Below, piece after piece: positions 25,869 to 34,104 of a stretch of DNA of 64,000 nt. The position numbers and the translations under genes were made by a program. Numbering within the stretch: the stretch's first letter is position 1; every line of letters starts with the position of its first letter. The DNA is from [Clostridium] citroniae WAL-17108 (lineage in GTDB: Bacteria > Bacillota > Clostridia > Lachnospirales > Lachnospiraceae), in contig NZ_JH376421.1 of assembly GCF_000233455.1 (NCBI RefSeq), positions 310,001 through 374,000 of the forward strand. Reading direction: 5' to 3'. The notes under the pieces were generated by a model that worked only from the letters and a program-made list of their open reading frames with translations, was not told where the DNA came from and did not search any database.

Positions 25869-26870
25869 TTATGCCTGTGACTTTGAAAATTTTGAGGACA
25901 ACTTGCTCTGTATCACCTCAAAATAGGCTGCTATGACAATGATGATACCTGTCACAATATACTGCCAGAAGGTGCTGACCCCGGTGATGATCAGACCGAT
26001 CTTCAGGGCTGCCAACAGCAATGCGCCTAAAAAGGTGCCCAAAATACTGCCCTTTCCTCCCGCCATACGGGTTCCGCCAATAGCCGAGGCAGCGATGGCA
26101 TCCAGTTCATATCCCTGTCCGGTGGCCGGTTCGCCGGTGCCCAGGTTGGCCAGCATGACCATGCCGGCAAATGCTACGCAGAACCCGCACATGGAATATG
26201 CAAGGATCTTTGTCCTGTCCACATTCACGCCCGACAGTTTTGCCGCCTCCTCGTTGCCTCCCACGGCAAAGAGATAATTTCCAAACCTGGTCTTCTTAAG
26301 CAGGATATGGGCGATTACCGCGATGGCAAACAGCACAAAGATAGATATGGGCACATCCCCGATCACCTTTGCCCCCAGGGATTTTCTGTACGCATCCGGT
26401 ATGTTGAGGACCGGCCATCCGCCTGTGACCACATAGGCGATACCCCGGAATACGCTCATGGTGCCCAGGGTGGCGATAAATGGCTGCAGCCTCATCTTGG
26501 TGACCAGCAGTCCATTGATGGATCCCATAAAGGTTCCCAGCACCGCGCCTGCGCATATGGCGGCTACAGGCGGCACACCCAGTACCGTAAGCTGTCCGAC
26601 CGCCACAATGACAATGGCGAACGTACTTCCCAGGGACAGGTCGATTCCCCCTGAAATGATCGCAAAGGTGATGCCGATGGCCAGGATCCCGTTAATGGTG
26701 GCCTGCTTTACAATATCCACAAAATTTCCCACGGTCACATAAGAGGAGTCAATCAGCGCAAATATGATGACCATGATGATCAAAGCAACAAAAACCCCTA
26801 TTTCACGGACAGATCCGCTGAACATCATCCGCGATACGGCCTTTTGCCGGCTGTTATTCTCTTTCCCCAT
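25869..26870 (-). CDS. Sugar ABC transporter permease (RbsC-like)
   Basis: The 333-residue membrane protein has eight to ten hydrophobic segments and the family motifs GGIDLSLGS near residue 70 and EAAKLSGVNV near 210. It belongs to the ribose/xylose/allose class of permeases. The start lies 17 bp inside the end of the ATPase gene, so translation is coupled. Together with the ATPase and binding protein it imports a monosaccharide. Confidence 0.92.
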   Translation of the reverse strand: MGKENNSRQKAVSRMMFSGSVREIGVFVALIIMVIIFALIDSSYVTVGNFVDIVKQATINGILAIGITFAIISGGIDLSLGSTFAIVIVAVGQLTVLGVPPVAAICAGAVLGTFMGSINGLLVTKMRLQPFIATLGTMSVFRGIAYVVTGGWPVLNIPDAYRKSLGAKVIGDVPISIFVLFAIAVIAHILLKKTRFGNYLFAVGGNEEAAKLSGVNVDRTKILAYSMCGFCVAFAGMVMLANLGTGEPATGQGYELDAIAASAIGGTRMAGGKGSILGTFLGALLLAALKIGLIITGVSTFWQYIVTGIIIVIAAYFEVIQSKLSSKFSKSQA

Positions 26871-28365
26871 TGTCTTTTCCTCCCATTGCGTAATTTAGGA
26901 TCACCTGCTCTGCAAACTCTTCCTTTTGCAGCTCCCCTGTCTTTTTTCCTTCACACATAATAATAATGCGGTCGCTGATACCCATGACCTCCGGAAGTTC
27001 TGAGGACACCACGATCACGGATTTTCCATTGTGGACAATGTCCTCCATCAGCCTGTATATCTCCGCCTTGGCCGCCACGTCCACGCCTTTGGTGGGCTCA
27101 TCGAAAATGAGTATATCCACATCCGTGGACATCCACCTGGCCAATATAATCTTCTGCTGGTTTCCCCCGGACATGTTCTGGGTCATATAATCCGGCTTCT
27201 TGGGATTGACGTTCAGTTCACTCTCATACTTCAGATAGTTCTTTCGTTTTTTCCTCTCATCCACAAAGTGGTTGGTCAAATATTTTTCCAGGGAGGACAG
27301 GGCTGCGTTATCTATGTTGCTCATCATATTGATAAAGCCCTGGGTTTTGCGCTCCTCGGGAAGAAGGCCGATTCCCAGGCGCAGGGCGTCCTGGGTATTA
27401 TGTATGGCCGCCTCCCTGCCCTTTAGGAAAATGTGTCCGGCCGTCTTGGCATCCGCTCCAAAGATCGCCCTCATCACCTCGGTCCTTCCCGCTCCCACCA
27501 GACCGGCAAATCCCAATATCTCACCCTTTCTCAGTTCAAAGCTGACGTCCTCAAATACCCCTTTACGGCTCAGACCCTGAACCTTAAGGACCACCTCATC
27601 CCGGACACAGCTCTCTCTCATTCTGGATGCCACCGCATTCACATCCCTGCCCACCATGTGCCTGATCAGGGTCTCCCTGCTGATATCCCCCACATTCAGG
27701 GTGGTAATATAAGCCCCGTCCCTCAGGATCGTAGCCCTGTCGCAGATCTGGAAAATCTCCTCCAGCCTGTGGCTTACATAGATGATGGTAATGCCTGACT
27801 CCTTTAGCTCCCGGATAATCTTAAACAATTCAGCCGTTTCCCCGGTTGTCAGCGAGGCGGTGGGCTCATCCAGGGAGATCACCTCCGCCTTATGAAAAAG
27901 GGCTTTGGCAATGGCCAGCATCTGCATCCCGCCTGCCGTCAGGCGGCTGGCCATGTCCTCAGCCCTGAAATCGCATTTTAACCTGTCCAATATCTCATTC
28001 ACAGTCCTGTTCAGCGTGCGGTAATCCACTATCATGCCATGATGGGGCTCATATCCCAGGGTAACGTTCTGGCCAACGGTCAGATCCCTCACCACATTGA
28101 TCTCCTGGTGTACCTTAACAATGCGGCCTTTCCTAATGGCCTCATTGGGATTCTTAAAAGATACCTGACTGCCGTTAAGCCAAATACTGCCCTCATATTC
28201 CTGGTAAACCCCATGAAGGATATTCAGCAGCGTGGATTTGCCGGCCCCGTTTTCCCCTAACAGCGCATGGACTTCCCCCTTACACACGGAAAAACTGATG
28301 TCCTTTAGTACCCTGACGCCGGAAAACTGTTTGCCTATCTGCCTAAACTCGATTGATTTTTCCAT
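26854..28365 (-). CDS. Sugar ABC transporter ATP-binding protein (RbsA-like)
   Basis: The 503-residue protein contains two fused ABC domains. The first has Walker A GENGAGKST and a Walker B ending in LDEPTAS. The second has a degenerate GLVGAGRTE Walker A and the signature NMSGGNQQK near residue 395. This double layout defines the monosaccharide importer class. I start at an ATG 7 bp after AAAGGGG, two codons into the longest frame. Its natural partner is the permease downstream. Confidence 0.93.
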   Translation of the reverse strand: MEKSIEFRQIGKQFSGVRVLKDISFSVCKGEVHALLGENGAGKSTLLNILHGVYQEYEGSIWLNGSQVSFKNPNEAIRKGRIVKVHQEINVVRDLTVGQNVTLGYEPHHGMIVDYRTLNRTVNEILDRLKCDFRAEDMASRLTAGGMQMLAIAKALFHKAEVISLDEPTASLTTGETAELFKIIRELKESGITIIYVSHRLEEIFQICDRATILRDGAYITTLNVGDISRETLIRHMVGRDVNAVASRMRESCVRDEVVLKVQGLSRKGVFEDVSFELRKGEILGFAGLVGAGRTEVMRAIFGADAKTAGHIFLKGREAAIHNTQDALRLGIGLLPEERKTQGFINMMSNIDNAALSSLEKYLTNHFVDERKKRKNYLKYESELNVNPKKPDYMTQNMSGGNQQKIILARWMSTDVDILIFDEPTKGVDVAAKAEIYRLMEDIVHNGKSVIVVSSELPEVMGISDRIIIMCEGKKTGELQKEEFAEQVILNYAMGGKDNGERE

Positions 28366-28475
28366 TTGCAAGCCCCTTTCAGCTATGGGGCCTGTGCAAA
28401 GCCCTACCGAGCATTCTGCATTGGCCCCATGTATTGATCCTGTATATTACTAGCTGTATTCTGCTGAGCTGTATA

Positions 28476-29657
28476 TTACTGGGCTTTATATTCTGTGGGA
28501 GCCCAATTAATGATCTCTTTTGCGTCAGTATCCACGTTGGTGGAATCGATCAGGGCCTGCGGCGTCCAGATAACTCTTGGAAGCTTCTGTCCGGCCAGTT
28601 CACGCAGGGCACATTCAAGGGCGATCTGCGCCTTGTAGAATGGGAAGGAATCAATGGTTGCGCTTAATTCACCCTTTCTGATGGAATCATAGGCCTCGCC
28701 GATTCCGTCAACACCTACAATCAGGATATCTTTTCCGGATTCCTTGACCGCTTCCACAACACCAAGGGCCATCCCGTCATTGTTACAGAAGATCGCTTTC
28801 AGGTCGGGATAGTTCTTGATCCATGTTTCAGCCAGTTCCTTGGCCTTGTTTCTGTCCCAGTCGGCATTCTGCTTTGCAACAATCTCAATGTCCGGTGAAT
28901 TTGCCGTCATCCAGTTTTCAAAGCCTTCGGTCCTCTGCCTTGCGGCAAATGCCTTGGGCATACCGATCACAATGGCAACCTGACCCTTGCCGTCCAGCTG
29001 TTTGGAGATCCACTCCGCTGCCAGTTCACCGTTTTGGTCTGCCTTTGGCCCTACAAAGTTAGGTGCATTTGCAATCAGGCCATCGTTTACATTGATCACA
29101 GGTATGTTTTTCTCAACCGCGCTCTCAACACCCGGCACCAGGTTTCCGTCTGAAATGGGAGACAGCAGCAGCACAGAGTATTTTTTATTGATCATATTAT
29201 TAAGGATGGCAAGCTGTCCCTGCTCATCGTTCTCATCCAGGGCGGCCTGGACATCGATGGTAACCTTTACCCCTGCCTCGGATGCCAGTCCGGCTCCTTC
29301 CTCATATCCCTCTTTCAGGGTGCGCCAGTATTCATTCTGGAACTGCTTGGCAACTGCCCCGACTACGATATCCTGGCTTCCGTAAGGGACCTCTGCTCCA
29401 AATTCCTCACGTACATCCTCAATGCTGACGCCCGCCTCCTTATCAGGATTAAAACCTTCGCTGACCACGGCCTCAGTCTCCTCTTTTGCAGCTTCCGCGC
29501 CCTTATCCTCCCCTTTTGTCTCCTGGGACTGGGCCTCGCTCTGCGCAGGGGCTGTTGTCTGGACCGCTGCGGTACTGCCGCCGCCTGAACTACATCCCAT
29601 TAACATGGCCCCTACAATTGCTGATGTAACCAAAATTCCCAATACCTTTTTTCTCAT
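28476..29657 (-). CDS. Sugar-binding lipoprotein (RbsB-like)
   Basis: The 393-residue protein has a lipoprotein signal peptide ending LMGCSSGG (Cys about residue 22), an acidic Gln/Glu-rich linker to about 75, and a type I periplasmic-binding domain. Typical segments are KKYSVLLLSPI near residue 158 and a long hinge. It supplies the ABC importer encoded downstream. The linker is longer than in Gram-negative RbsB because the protein is tethered to the membrane. Confidence 0.92.
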   Translation of the reverse strand: MRKKVLGILVTSAIVGAMLMGCSSGGGSTAAVQTTAPAQSEAQSQETKGEDKGAEAAKEETEAVVSEGFNPDKEAGVSIEDVREEFGAEVPYGSQDIVVGAVAKQFQNEYWRTLKEGYEEGAGLASEAGVKVTIDVQAALDENDEQGQLAILNNMINKKYSVLLLSPISDGNLVPGVESAVEKNIPVINVNDGLIANAPNFVGPKADQNGELAAEWISKQLDGKGQVAIVIGMPKAFAARQRTEGFENWMTANSPDIEIVAKQNADWDRNKAKELAETWIKNYPDLKAIFCNNDGMALGVVEAVKESGKDILIVGVDGIGEAYDSIRKGELSATIDSFPFYKAQIALECALRELAGQKLPRVIWTPQALIDSTNVDTDAKEIINWAPTEYKAQ

Positions 29658-29690
29658 CGCTTGCTCCTCCTTTTGTTGGATTCCTTTTTA

Positions 29691-30626
29691 TTATTTTGAG
29701 AACATGTCCAGTACCAGCTTTTGAGCCTTGATACCATCCTGTTCTTTTATAACCTCCTCGATCCGGTCCATACCATAGCTGTCAATGGCGTTTGACAGTG
29801 CCTTAAACGCCTTGATATTGGCGCTGACCTCCTGCTGCGCCTCCTCCCTGATGGGGAAGGAATCAAAAAATACCACTTCGTCATAATTGTATTTCTTAAG
29901 GTAATACACAAACTCCAGCGCCTGGGGCATGCTCACAGAGGCAAAGATCAAACCGTTATCCAGTTCCCCGTATCCGTCATTCATATGCAGCCCGTACAGC
30001 TTATTCTTCCTGGCAGCCAAAGCCAGGGAATAAGCCGGGTTCTCACGCTTCATCAGCATATGGCAGAAATCCAGGGTAACTCCGATATTAGGCCGGTCCA
30101 CCTCATCGATCATCTGCAGGGTCAGCCCTATGCCATCGATCATGGAAAATGCCCTGGGCTCACATGGTTTATACTCAATGCTCACCTTAAGCCCCTTGCC
30201 TCCTGCGTAATCCGCCACTTCCCTGAACGCCCTGACGATCTTGTCCCAGTTTTTCTCATAGTCAACCTGGAAGGGATAATCAAACCCGTCAAACCCAAGC
30301 CATATTGTTATAACACTTCCCCCCAGCGCCTCACAGGCATCCGCAGCATCCTTGCAAAGCTGAACAGAACGTCTGCTCACATCCTCACGGGTGCCTGTAA
30401 ATTCTCCTTCAGCAAACTCATTGCCCCGAAATCTTAAGGCAACCCCGTTCACCCCCAGGCCGCCCATATGCTCCCTGATTTCATCCAGATCATAACCGTC
30501 CACATGCTCCGGGTAATTAAACTCCAGGTGGGTGATCCCCTCCAGGTTTCGGTATGCATCTATGGTTTGGAACAGATCATAATTTCCTTTAAACATAAAA
30601 GAGTTCATTCTTCCAGAAAATTTCAT
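29691..30626 (-). CDS. Sugar isomerase/epimerase TIM barrel protein
   Basis: This 311-residue xylose-isomerase-like barrel shows likely metal ligands: Glu in SIEYKPCEPR, Asp in TLDFCHML, His in GLHMNDGYG and a late Asp in FFDSFP. It is the first gene of the ABC sugar operon, with AAGGTG as ribosome site. Members include tagatose/allulose 3-epimerase and rhamnose isomerase-like proteins. Next to an allose-kinase-like gene, a ketose 3-epimerase or an aldose-ketose isomerase role is plausible but unproven. Confidence 0.82.
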   Translation of the reverse strand: MKFSGRMNSFMFKGNYDLFQTIDAYRNLEGITHLEFNYPEHVDGYDLDEIREHMGGLGVNGVALRFRGNEFAEGEFTGTREDVSRRSVQLCKDAADACEALGGSVITIWLGFDGFDYPFQVDYEKNWDKIVRAFREVADYAGGKGLKVSIEYKPCEPRAFSMIDGIGLTLQMIDEVDRPNIGVTLDFCHMLMKRENPAYSLALAARKNKLYGLHMNDGYGELDNGLIFASVSMPQALEFVYYLKKYNYDEVVFFDSFPIREEAQQEVSANIKAFKALSNAIDSYGMDRIEEVIKEQDGIKAQKLVLDMFSK

Positions 30627-30658
30627 ATTTTGTCACCTTCTTTCATATTGTTAGTAAT

Positions 30659-30687
30659 AATATATAATTATTTTTATTTTTTGTCAA
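30659..30687 (-). promoter_or_regulatory. Promoter of the sugar ABC operon
   Basis: On the minus strand TTGACA (30682-30687), a 17-bp A/T spacer and TATATT (30659-30664) lie about 35 bp before the first gene. The 311-bp region 30627-30937 holds this promoter, an A/T-rich stretch and the rubrerythrin 3 promoter; no gene is seen. Confidence 0.7.
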
Positions 30688-30835
30688 CTATTTTTACTTT
30701 TTTTCTTATTTTTTCATTTTTCTTCATTTTCCCCCTGGCGTTCTTCCCTGGCCCCTTAATACTTTTCATTTCTTTTCAGCAGTATTTCCAACCCGGGATT
30801 TGCACAAATATATTTTAAATATTTTTAAAAATCTA

Positions 30836-30888
30836 TTGACTTATGGGGTTGTTTGTATTATATTAATATCAGTAACAATTACTATTAT
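30836..30888 (+). promoter_or_regulatory. Promoter and PerR-type box of reverse rubrerythrin 3
   Basis: TTGACT (30836-30841), 17-bp spacer, TATATT (30859-30864), 6 bp, then the box AGTAACAATTACTATTAT (30871-30888), identical to copies 1 and 2 over 18 bp. Flanks differ after the box. Confidence 0.8.
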
Positions 30889-30937
30889 TGATAGAAACAA
30901 AACATTTAATCATAAATCAAAAAGGAGAATATAAGTT

Positions 30938-31483
30938 ATGAAGAAATGGGTATGTACAGTATGCGGTTATGTTTATGAAGGCGAGAATGCACCTGAGAAA
31001 TGTCCACAGTGCGGCGTTCCTGCATCCAAGTTCAAGGAGCAGGAAGCTGACAAGATGGCATGGGCATGCGAGCATGAGGTAGGGGTTGCCCAGGGCGCTC
31101 CTGAAGATATCATGATGGATTTAAGGGCTAATTTTGAGGGTGAGTGCTCTGAGGTTGGCATGTACCTGGCCATGTCCAGAGTCGCCCACAGGGAAGGATA
31201 TCCCGAGATCGGCATGTACTGGGCAAAGGCTGCTTTTGAGGAAGCGGAGCACGCTGCCAAGTTTGCGGAGCTGTTAGGCGAGGTTGTCACCTCATCCACC
31301 AAGAAGAACCTGGAGATGAGAGTGGCTGCTGAGAACGGCGCTACTGCCGGCAAGTTCGACCTGGCTAAAAGAGCCAAAGCCCTGAACCTGGATGCGATTC
31401 ATGACACGGTTCATGAGATGGCCAAGGATGAGGCACGCCACGGCAAGGCATTTGAAGGCCTGTTAAATAGATACTTCGGCTAA
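30938..31483 (+). CDS. Reverse rubrerythrin, copy 3
   Basis: This is the third 181-residue reverse rubrerythrin: N-terminal rubredoxin (C6, C9, C22, C25) and C-terminal diiron domain. Changes from copy 1 are few (for example NAPEKC instead of NPPEKC, GAPED for GSPED, WAKAAF). It starts after AAAAAGGAG. It is followed on the same strand, after 208 bp, by a classical rubrerythrin. I saw no clear terminator between them. Likely role is NADH-dependent peroxide reduction. Confidence 0.93.
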   Translation: MKKWVCTVCGYVYEGENAPEKCPQCGVPASKFKEQEADKMAWACEHEVGVAQGAPEDIMMDLRANFEGECSEVGMYLAMSRVAHREGYPEIGMYWAKAAFEEAEHAAKFAELLGEVVTSSTKKNLEMRVAAENGATAGKFDLAKRAKALNLDAIHDTVHEMAKDEARHGKAFEGLLNRYFG

Positions 31484-31601
31484 TCTGTTAGCATAATCAA
31501 TAGAACCCTCCTTTTAAACGGTCAGGCGGTCTCCCCAAGGCTGCCTGCACTGCCCCTAACACCGGCTGTCAGTTACAAAGGAGGAATTAGCAAAATATGG
31601 A

Positions 31602-31630
31602 TTGAAATATTTGAAATTTAAGGATACAAT
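31602..31630 (+). promoter_or_regulatory. Promoter of the classical rubrerythrin
   Basis: TTGAAA (31602-31607), 17-bp spacer, TACAAT (31625-31630). The PerR-type box of the reverse rubrerythrins is not seen here. An 11-bp repeat AGGAATTAGCA occurs at 31582 and directly after the -10 at 31631. Confidence 0.6.
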
Positions 31631-31691
31631 AGGAATTAGCAGTAAACGGCAGCAATATATAATATTCAAAAGAGAAAGGTGAGGTAAAACT

Positions 31692-32231
31692 ATGGCATCA
31701 AAATACGCAGGAACTAAAACAGAACAGAACTTAAAGGACGCATTCTCCGGAGAGTCCCAGGCACGCAATAAGTATACATACTATGCATCCGCAGCTAAGA
31801 AGGCTGGCTATGAGCAGATGTCCGCATTATATCTGGAGACCGCCGATCAGGAGAAGGAGCATGCTAAGATGTGGTTCAAGGAGCTTCACGGGATCGGAAC
31901 TCCTGAGGAGAACCTGGTTGACGCTGCTGCAGGCGAGAACTACGAGTGGACCGACATGTACGCACGTATGGCGCGTGAGGCGCGTGAGGAAGGCTTTGAG
32001 GAACTGGCTGTTAAGTTTGAACTGGTTGCCAAGGTTGAGGCAGCTCATGAGAGAAGATACAACACCCTGTTAAACAGCTTAAAGAACGACAAGACCTTTA
32101 AGGGCGATGCTCCTCTGGGCTGGAAGTGCAGAAACTGCGGATACATCCATGAGGGCGAGGAAGCTCCTGAAGTATGTCCATGCTGTGCACATCCAAGAGC
32201 TTACTTTGAGAGAAAAGTTGAGAATTATTAA
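31692..32231 (+). CDS. Classical rubrerythrin
   Basis: The 179-residue protein has the diiron domain first (residues 1-140, with [11 protein letters not shown] and [11 protein letters not shown] ligands) and a C-terminal rubredoxin domain (CRNC near 144, CPCC near 161). It is a peroxidase that reduces H2O2 to water with electrons from rubredoxin. It starts after AAAGGTGAGG and ends in a perfect bidirectional terminator. It lies just behind reverse rubrerythrin 3, making an oxidative-stress pair. Confidence 0.95.
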   Translation: MASKYAGTKTEQNLKDAFSGESQARNKYTYYASAAKKAGYEQMSALYLETADQEKEHAKMWFKELHGIGTPEENLVDAAAGENYEWTDMYARMAREAREEGFEELAVKFELVAKVEAAHERRYNTLLNSLKNDKTFKGDAPLGWKCRNCGYIHEGEEAPEVCPCCAHPRAYFERKVENY

Positions 32232-32241
32232 TTCATACCCT

Positions 32242-32292
32242 ATCATAAAAGCAGGGCCGGGAAACTTCATATCCCGGCCCTGCTTTTATGAT
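32242..32292. terminator. Bidirectional terminator between rubrerythrin and rpiB
   Basis: A perfect 21-bp stem (32242-32262 with 32272-32292) has a nine-base loop and A/T tracts at both ends, so it can stop both converging genes. Confidence 0.93.
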
Positions 32293-32293
32293 C

Positions 32294-32734
32294 CTACTGA
32301 TTCTCGATCTCCATGATCATATTCACCCTGCGCTCATGTCTTCCGCCCTCAAACTTGGCATCCAGCCACGCCTCAGTGATCATCTTGGCAAGTTCACTTC
32401 CCACCACCCTGGCGCCAAAAGCCAGGACATTGGAGTTGTTGTGCATTCTGGAAAGTTTGGCCGTGTAAGGCTCACTGCATACGCATGCGCGGATACCCTT
32501 TACCTTGTTGGCAGCCAGGGAGATCCCAACGCCCGTGCCGCAGATTGCAATCCCCAGGTCAGCCTCTCCTGAAGCCACTGCCTTTCCCACCTTTTCCCCA
32601 TATACAGGGTAATCACAGCTTTCCGTTGAATTGGTTCCCAGGTCAATAACCTCATATCCCTTGCTTTCCACAAACTCTTTGATGATCTCCTTCAGCTCGA
32701 TGGCTGTATGGTCATTACCGATTGCGATTTTCAT
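32294..32734 (-). CDS. rpiB: Ribose-5-phosphate isomerase B
   Basis: The 146-residue protein begins MKIAIGNDHTAIELK and has the full RpiB set: GTNSTESCDYPVY near residue 35, ICGTGVGISLAANK near 65 and ARVVGSELA near 110. It interconverts ribose-5-P and ribulose-5-P, and in some bacteria also acts on allose-6-P. It is closer to canonical RpiB than the 157-residue paralogue at 20987. It sits near the allose-like ABC cluster but is not in that operon. Confidence 0.93.
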   Translation of the reverse strand: MKIAIGNDHTAIELKEIIKEFVESKGYEVIDLGTNSTESCDYPVYGEKVGKAVASGEADLGIAICGTGVGISLAANKVKGIRACVCSEPYTAKLSRMHNNSNVLAFGARVVGSELAKMITEAWLDAKFEGGRHERRVNMIMEIENQ

Positions 32735-32790
32735 AATCTTTCTCCTATCTCCTGATGCGTCAGTTTTCTTTATCCCTTAAATGCACAATT

Positions 32791-33990
32791 CTATCCGCGT
32801 CCAAAAAAGCCCTGGATCCGGTCCAGCCTGGATGTCATGGACACCAGCAGCAGGTCGGCCGCTGTCAGCGCAGCCATGGCCTCCACCACCACCACGGCCC
32901 TTGGCACAATGATGGGATCGTGACGTCCCCTGATCTCAATATCCAGTTCCTGTCCGGTCCTGGTGACCGTGTGCTGGCTTCTGGCAATGGATGGGGTTGG
33001 CTTAAATGCTGCCCGGATCACGATATCGCTGCCGTCACTGATACCTCCCAGGGTGCCCCCGGAGTGGTTGCTGCTCTTGACCACCTTATACTCCTGTCCG
33101 GCCCTTTTTCCGTTCCCTCCGCCGTCCTCTTTTTTGTCTTCTTTGCCGTCTTCTTTGCCGTCTTCTTTGCCGTCTTCTTTGCCTTCCCGGCTTATGATAA
33201 ACCCGTCATTGTTAGATGACCCAAGAGCCCTGGCGGCCTCAAAACCGTCCCCGATCTCAAATCCCTTCACTGCCCCAATGGACAGAATGGCCTTTGCCAG
33301 GTTGGCGTCCAGCTTTTCAAATACCGGTTCACCCACCCCCACAGGCATTCCCTGGATCACGCACTCCACCACGCCTCCGCAGGAATCCCTCCTGGCCATC
33401 ATCTCCTCCAGATAGGCCTGGGCCTTCTGCGCCGCACCGGCATCCGGCATATACAGGCGGTTGTTCCACATCTCATCCAACTGAAACGCCTGGTCATTGA
33501 TCTCTATCTCACCCACGGACCGGGTATAAGCCCTCACAGTGATTCCAAGGCTTTTAAGCAGCTTACAGGCAATAGCCCCTGCAGCCACCCGGCCGGTAGT
33601 CTCACGGCCTGAGGAACGCCCGCCGCCGCGGTAATCCCTAAACCCATATTTACAGTCAAAGGTATAATCCGCATGTCCGGGACGATATACATCCATGATG
33701 TTGCCGTAGTCGTGGGAGCGCTGATCCGTGTTGCGCACTTCCAGGGCAATGGGCGTTCCCGTGGTCCTGCCCTCAAATACCCCTGAAAGAATTTCCACCA
33801 CGTCCCCTTCCTGGCGGGCCGTGGTGAATTTACTCTGTCCTGGTTTTCTTCTGTCCAAATACACCTGGATGTCCGCCTCAGTCAGGGGAAGGCCGGCCGG
33901 GCACCCGTCCACGACCACGCCGATCCCCTTTCCATGGGATTCACCCCAGGTAGTAACTTTTAAAATTGTTCCATATGTTGAACCTGCCAT
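32791..33990 (-). CDS. aroC: Chorismate synthase with a repetitive loop insertion
   Basis: The 399-residue enzyme converts EPSP to chorismate with reduced FMN in the shikimate pathway. It has GESHGKGIGVVVDG near residue 16, the AGRSSGRETTGRVAAGA-like block near 120 and the HSGGTLGGISDG region near 310. It is longer than the usual 350-380 because a charged Lys/Glu/Asp/Gly tail of about 30 residues interrupts the region after SSNNDGF. The insertion is encoded by a tandem 12-bp repeat. Core motifs on either side are intact, so activity is expected. Confidence 0.93.
   Translation of the reverse strand: MAGSTYGTILKVTTWGESHGKGIGVVVDGCPAGLPLTEADIQVYLDRRKPGQSKFTTARQEGDVVEILSGVFEGRTTGTPIALEVRNTDQRSHDYGNIMDVYRPGHADYTFDCKYGFRDYRGGGRSSGRETTGRVAAGAIACKLLKSLGITVRAYTRSVGEIEINDQAFQLDEMWNNRLYMPDAGAAQKAQAYLEEMMARRDSCGGVVECVIQGMPVGVGEPVFEKLDANLAKAILSIGAVKGFEIGDGFEAARALGSSNNDGFIISREGKEDGKEDGKEDGKEDKKEDGGGNGKRAGQEYKVVKSSNHSGGTLGGISDGSDIVIRAAFKPTPSIARSQHTVTRTGQELDIEIRGRHDPIIVPRAVVVVEAMAALTAADLLLVSMTSRLDRIQGFFGRG
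33136..33183 (-). repeat. 12-bp tandem repeat inside aroC
   Basis: Four exact copies of GTCTTCTTTGCC (plus-strand reading) encode Gly-Lys-Glu-Asp units on the minus strand. A degenerate copy precedes them. The period keeps the frame, so copy-number change only alters loop length. Confidence 0.93.
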
Positions 33991-34104
33991 GTATCCTTAT
34001 CCTGCCTCCATATCATGCCCGTATTTGTTCTGCCCACAGTATCCTATGTTCTGGTAGTATACCCTGATCGTGCGCCTGATAATACACCCTCATCACATCC
34101 CCTG

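Noticed and set aside
30468-30818. Plus-strand gene with a hydrophobic Phe-rich end
   Set aside because: It overlaps the TIM-barrel gene and the A/T-rich promoter region; the Phe/Leu run only reflects T-rich sequence.
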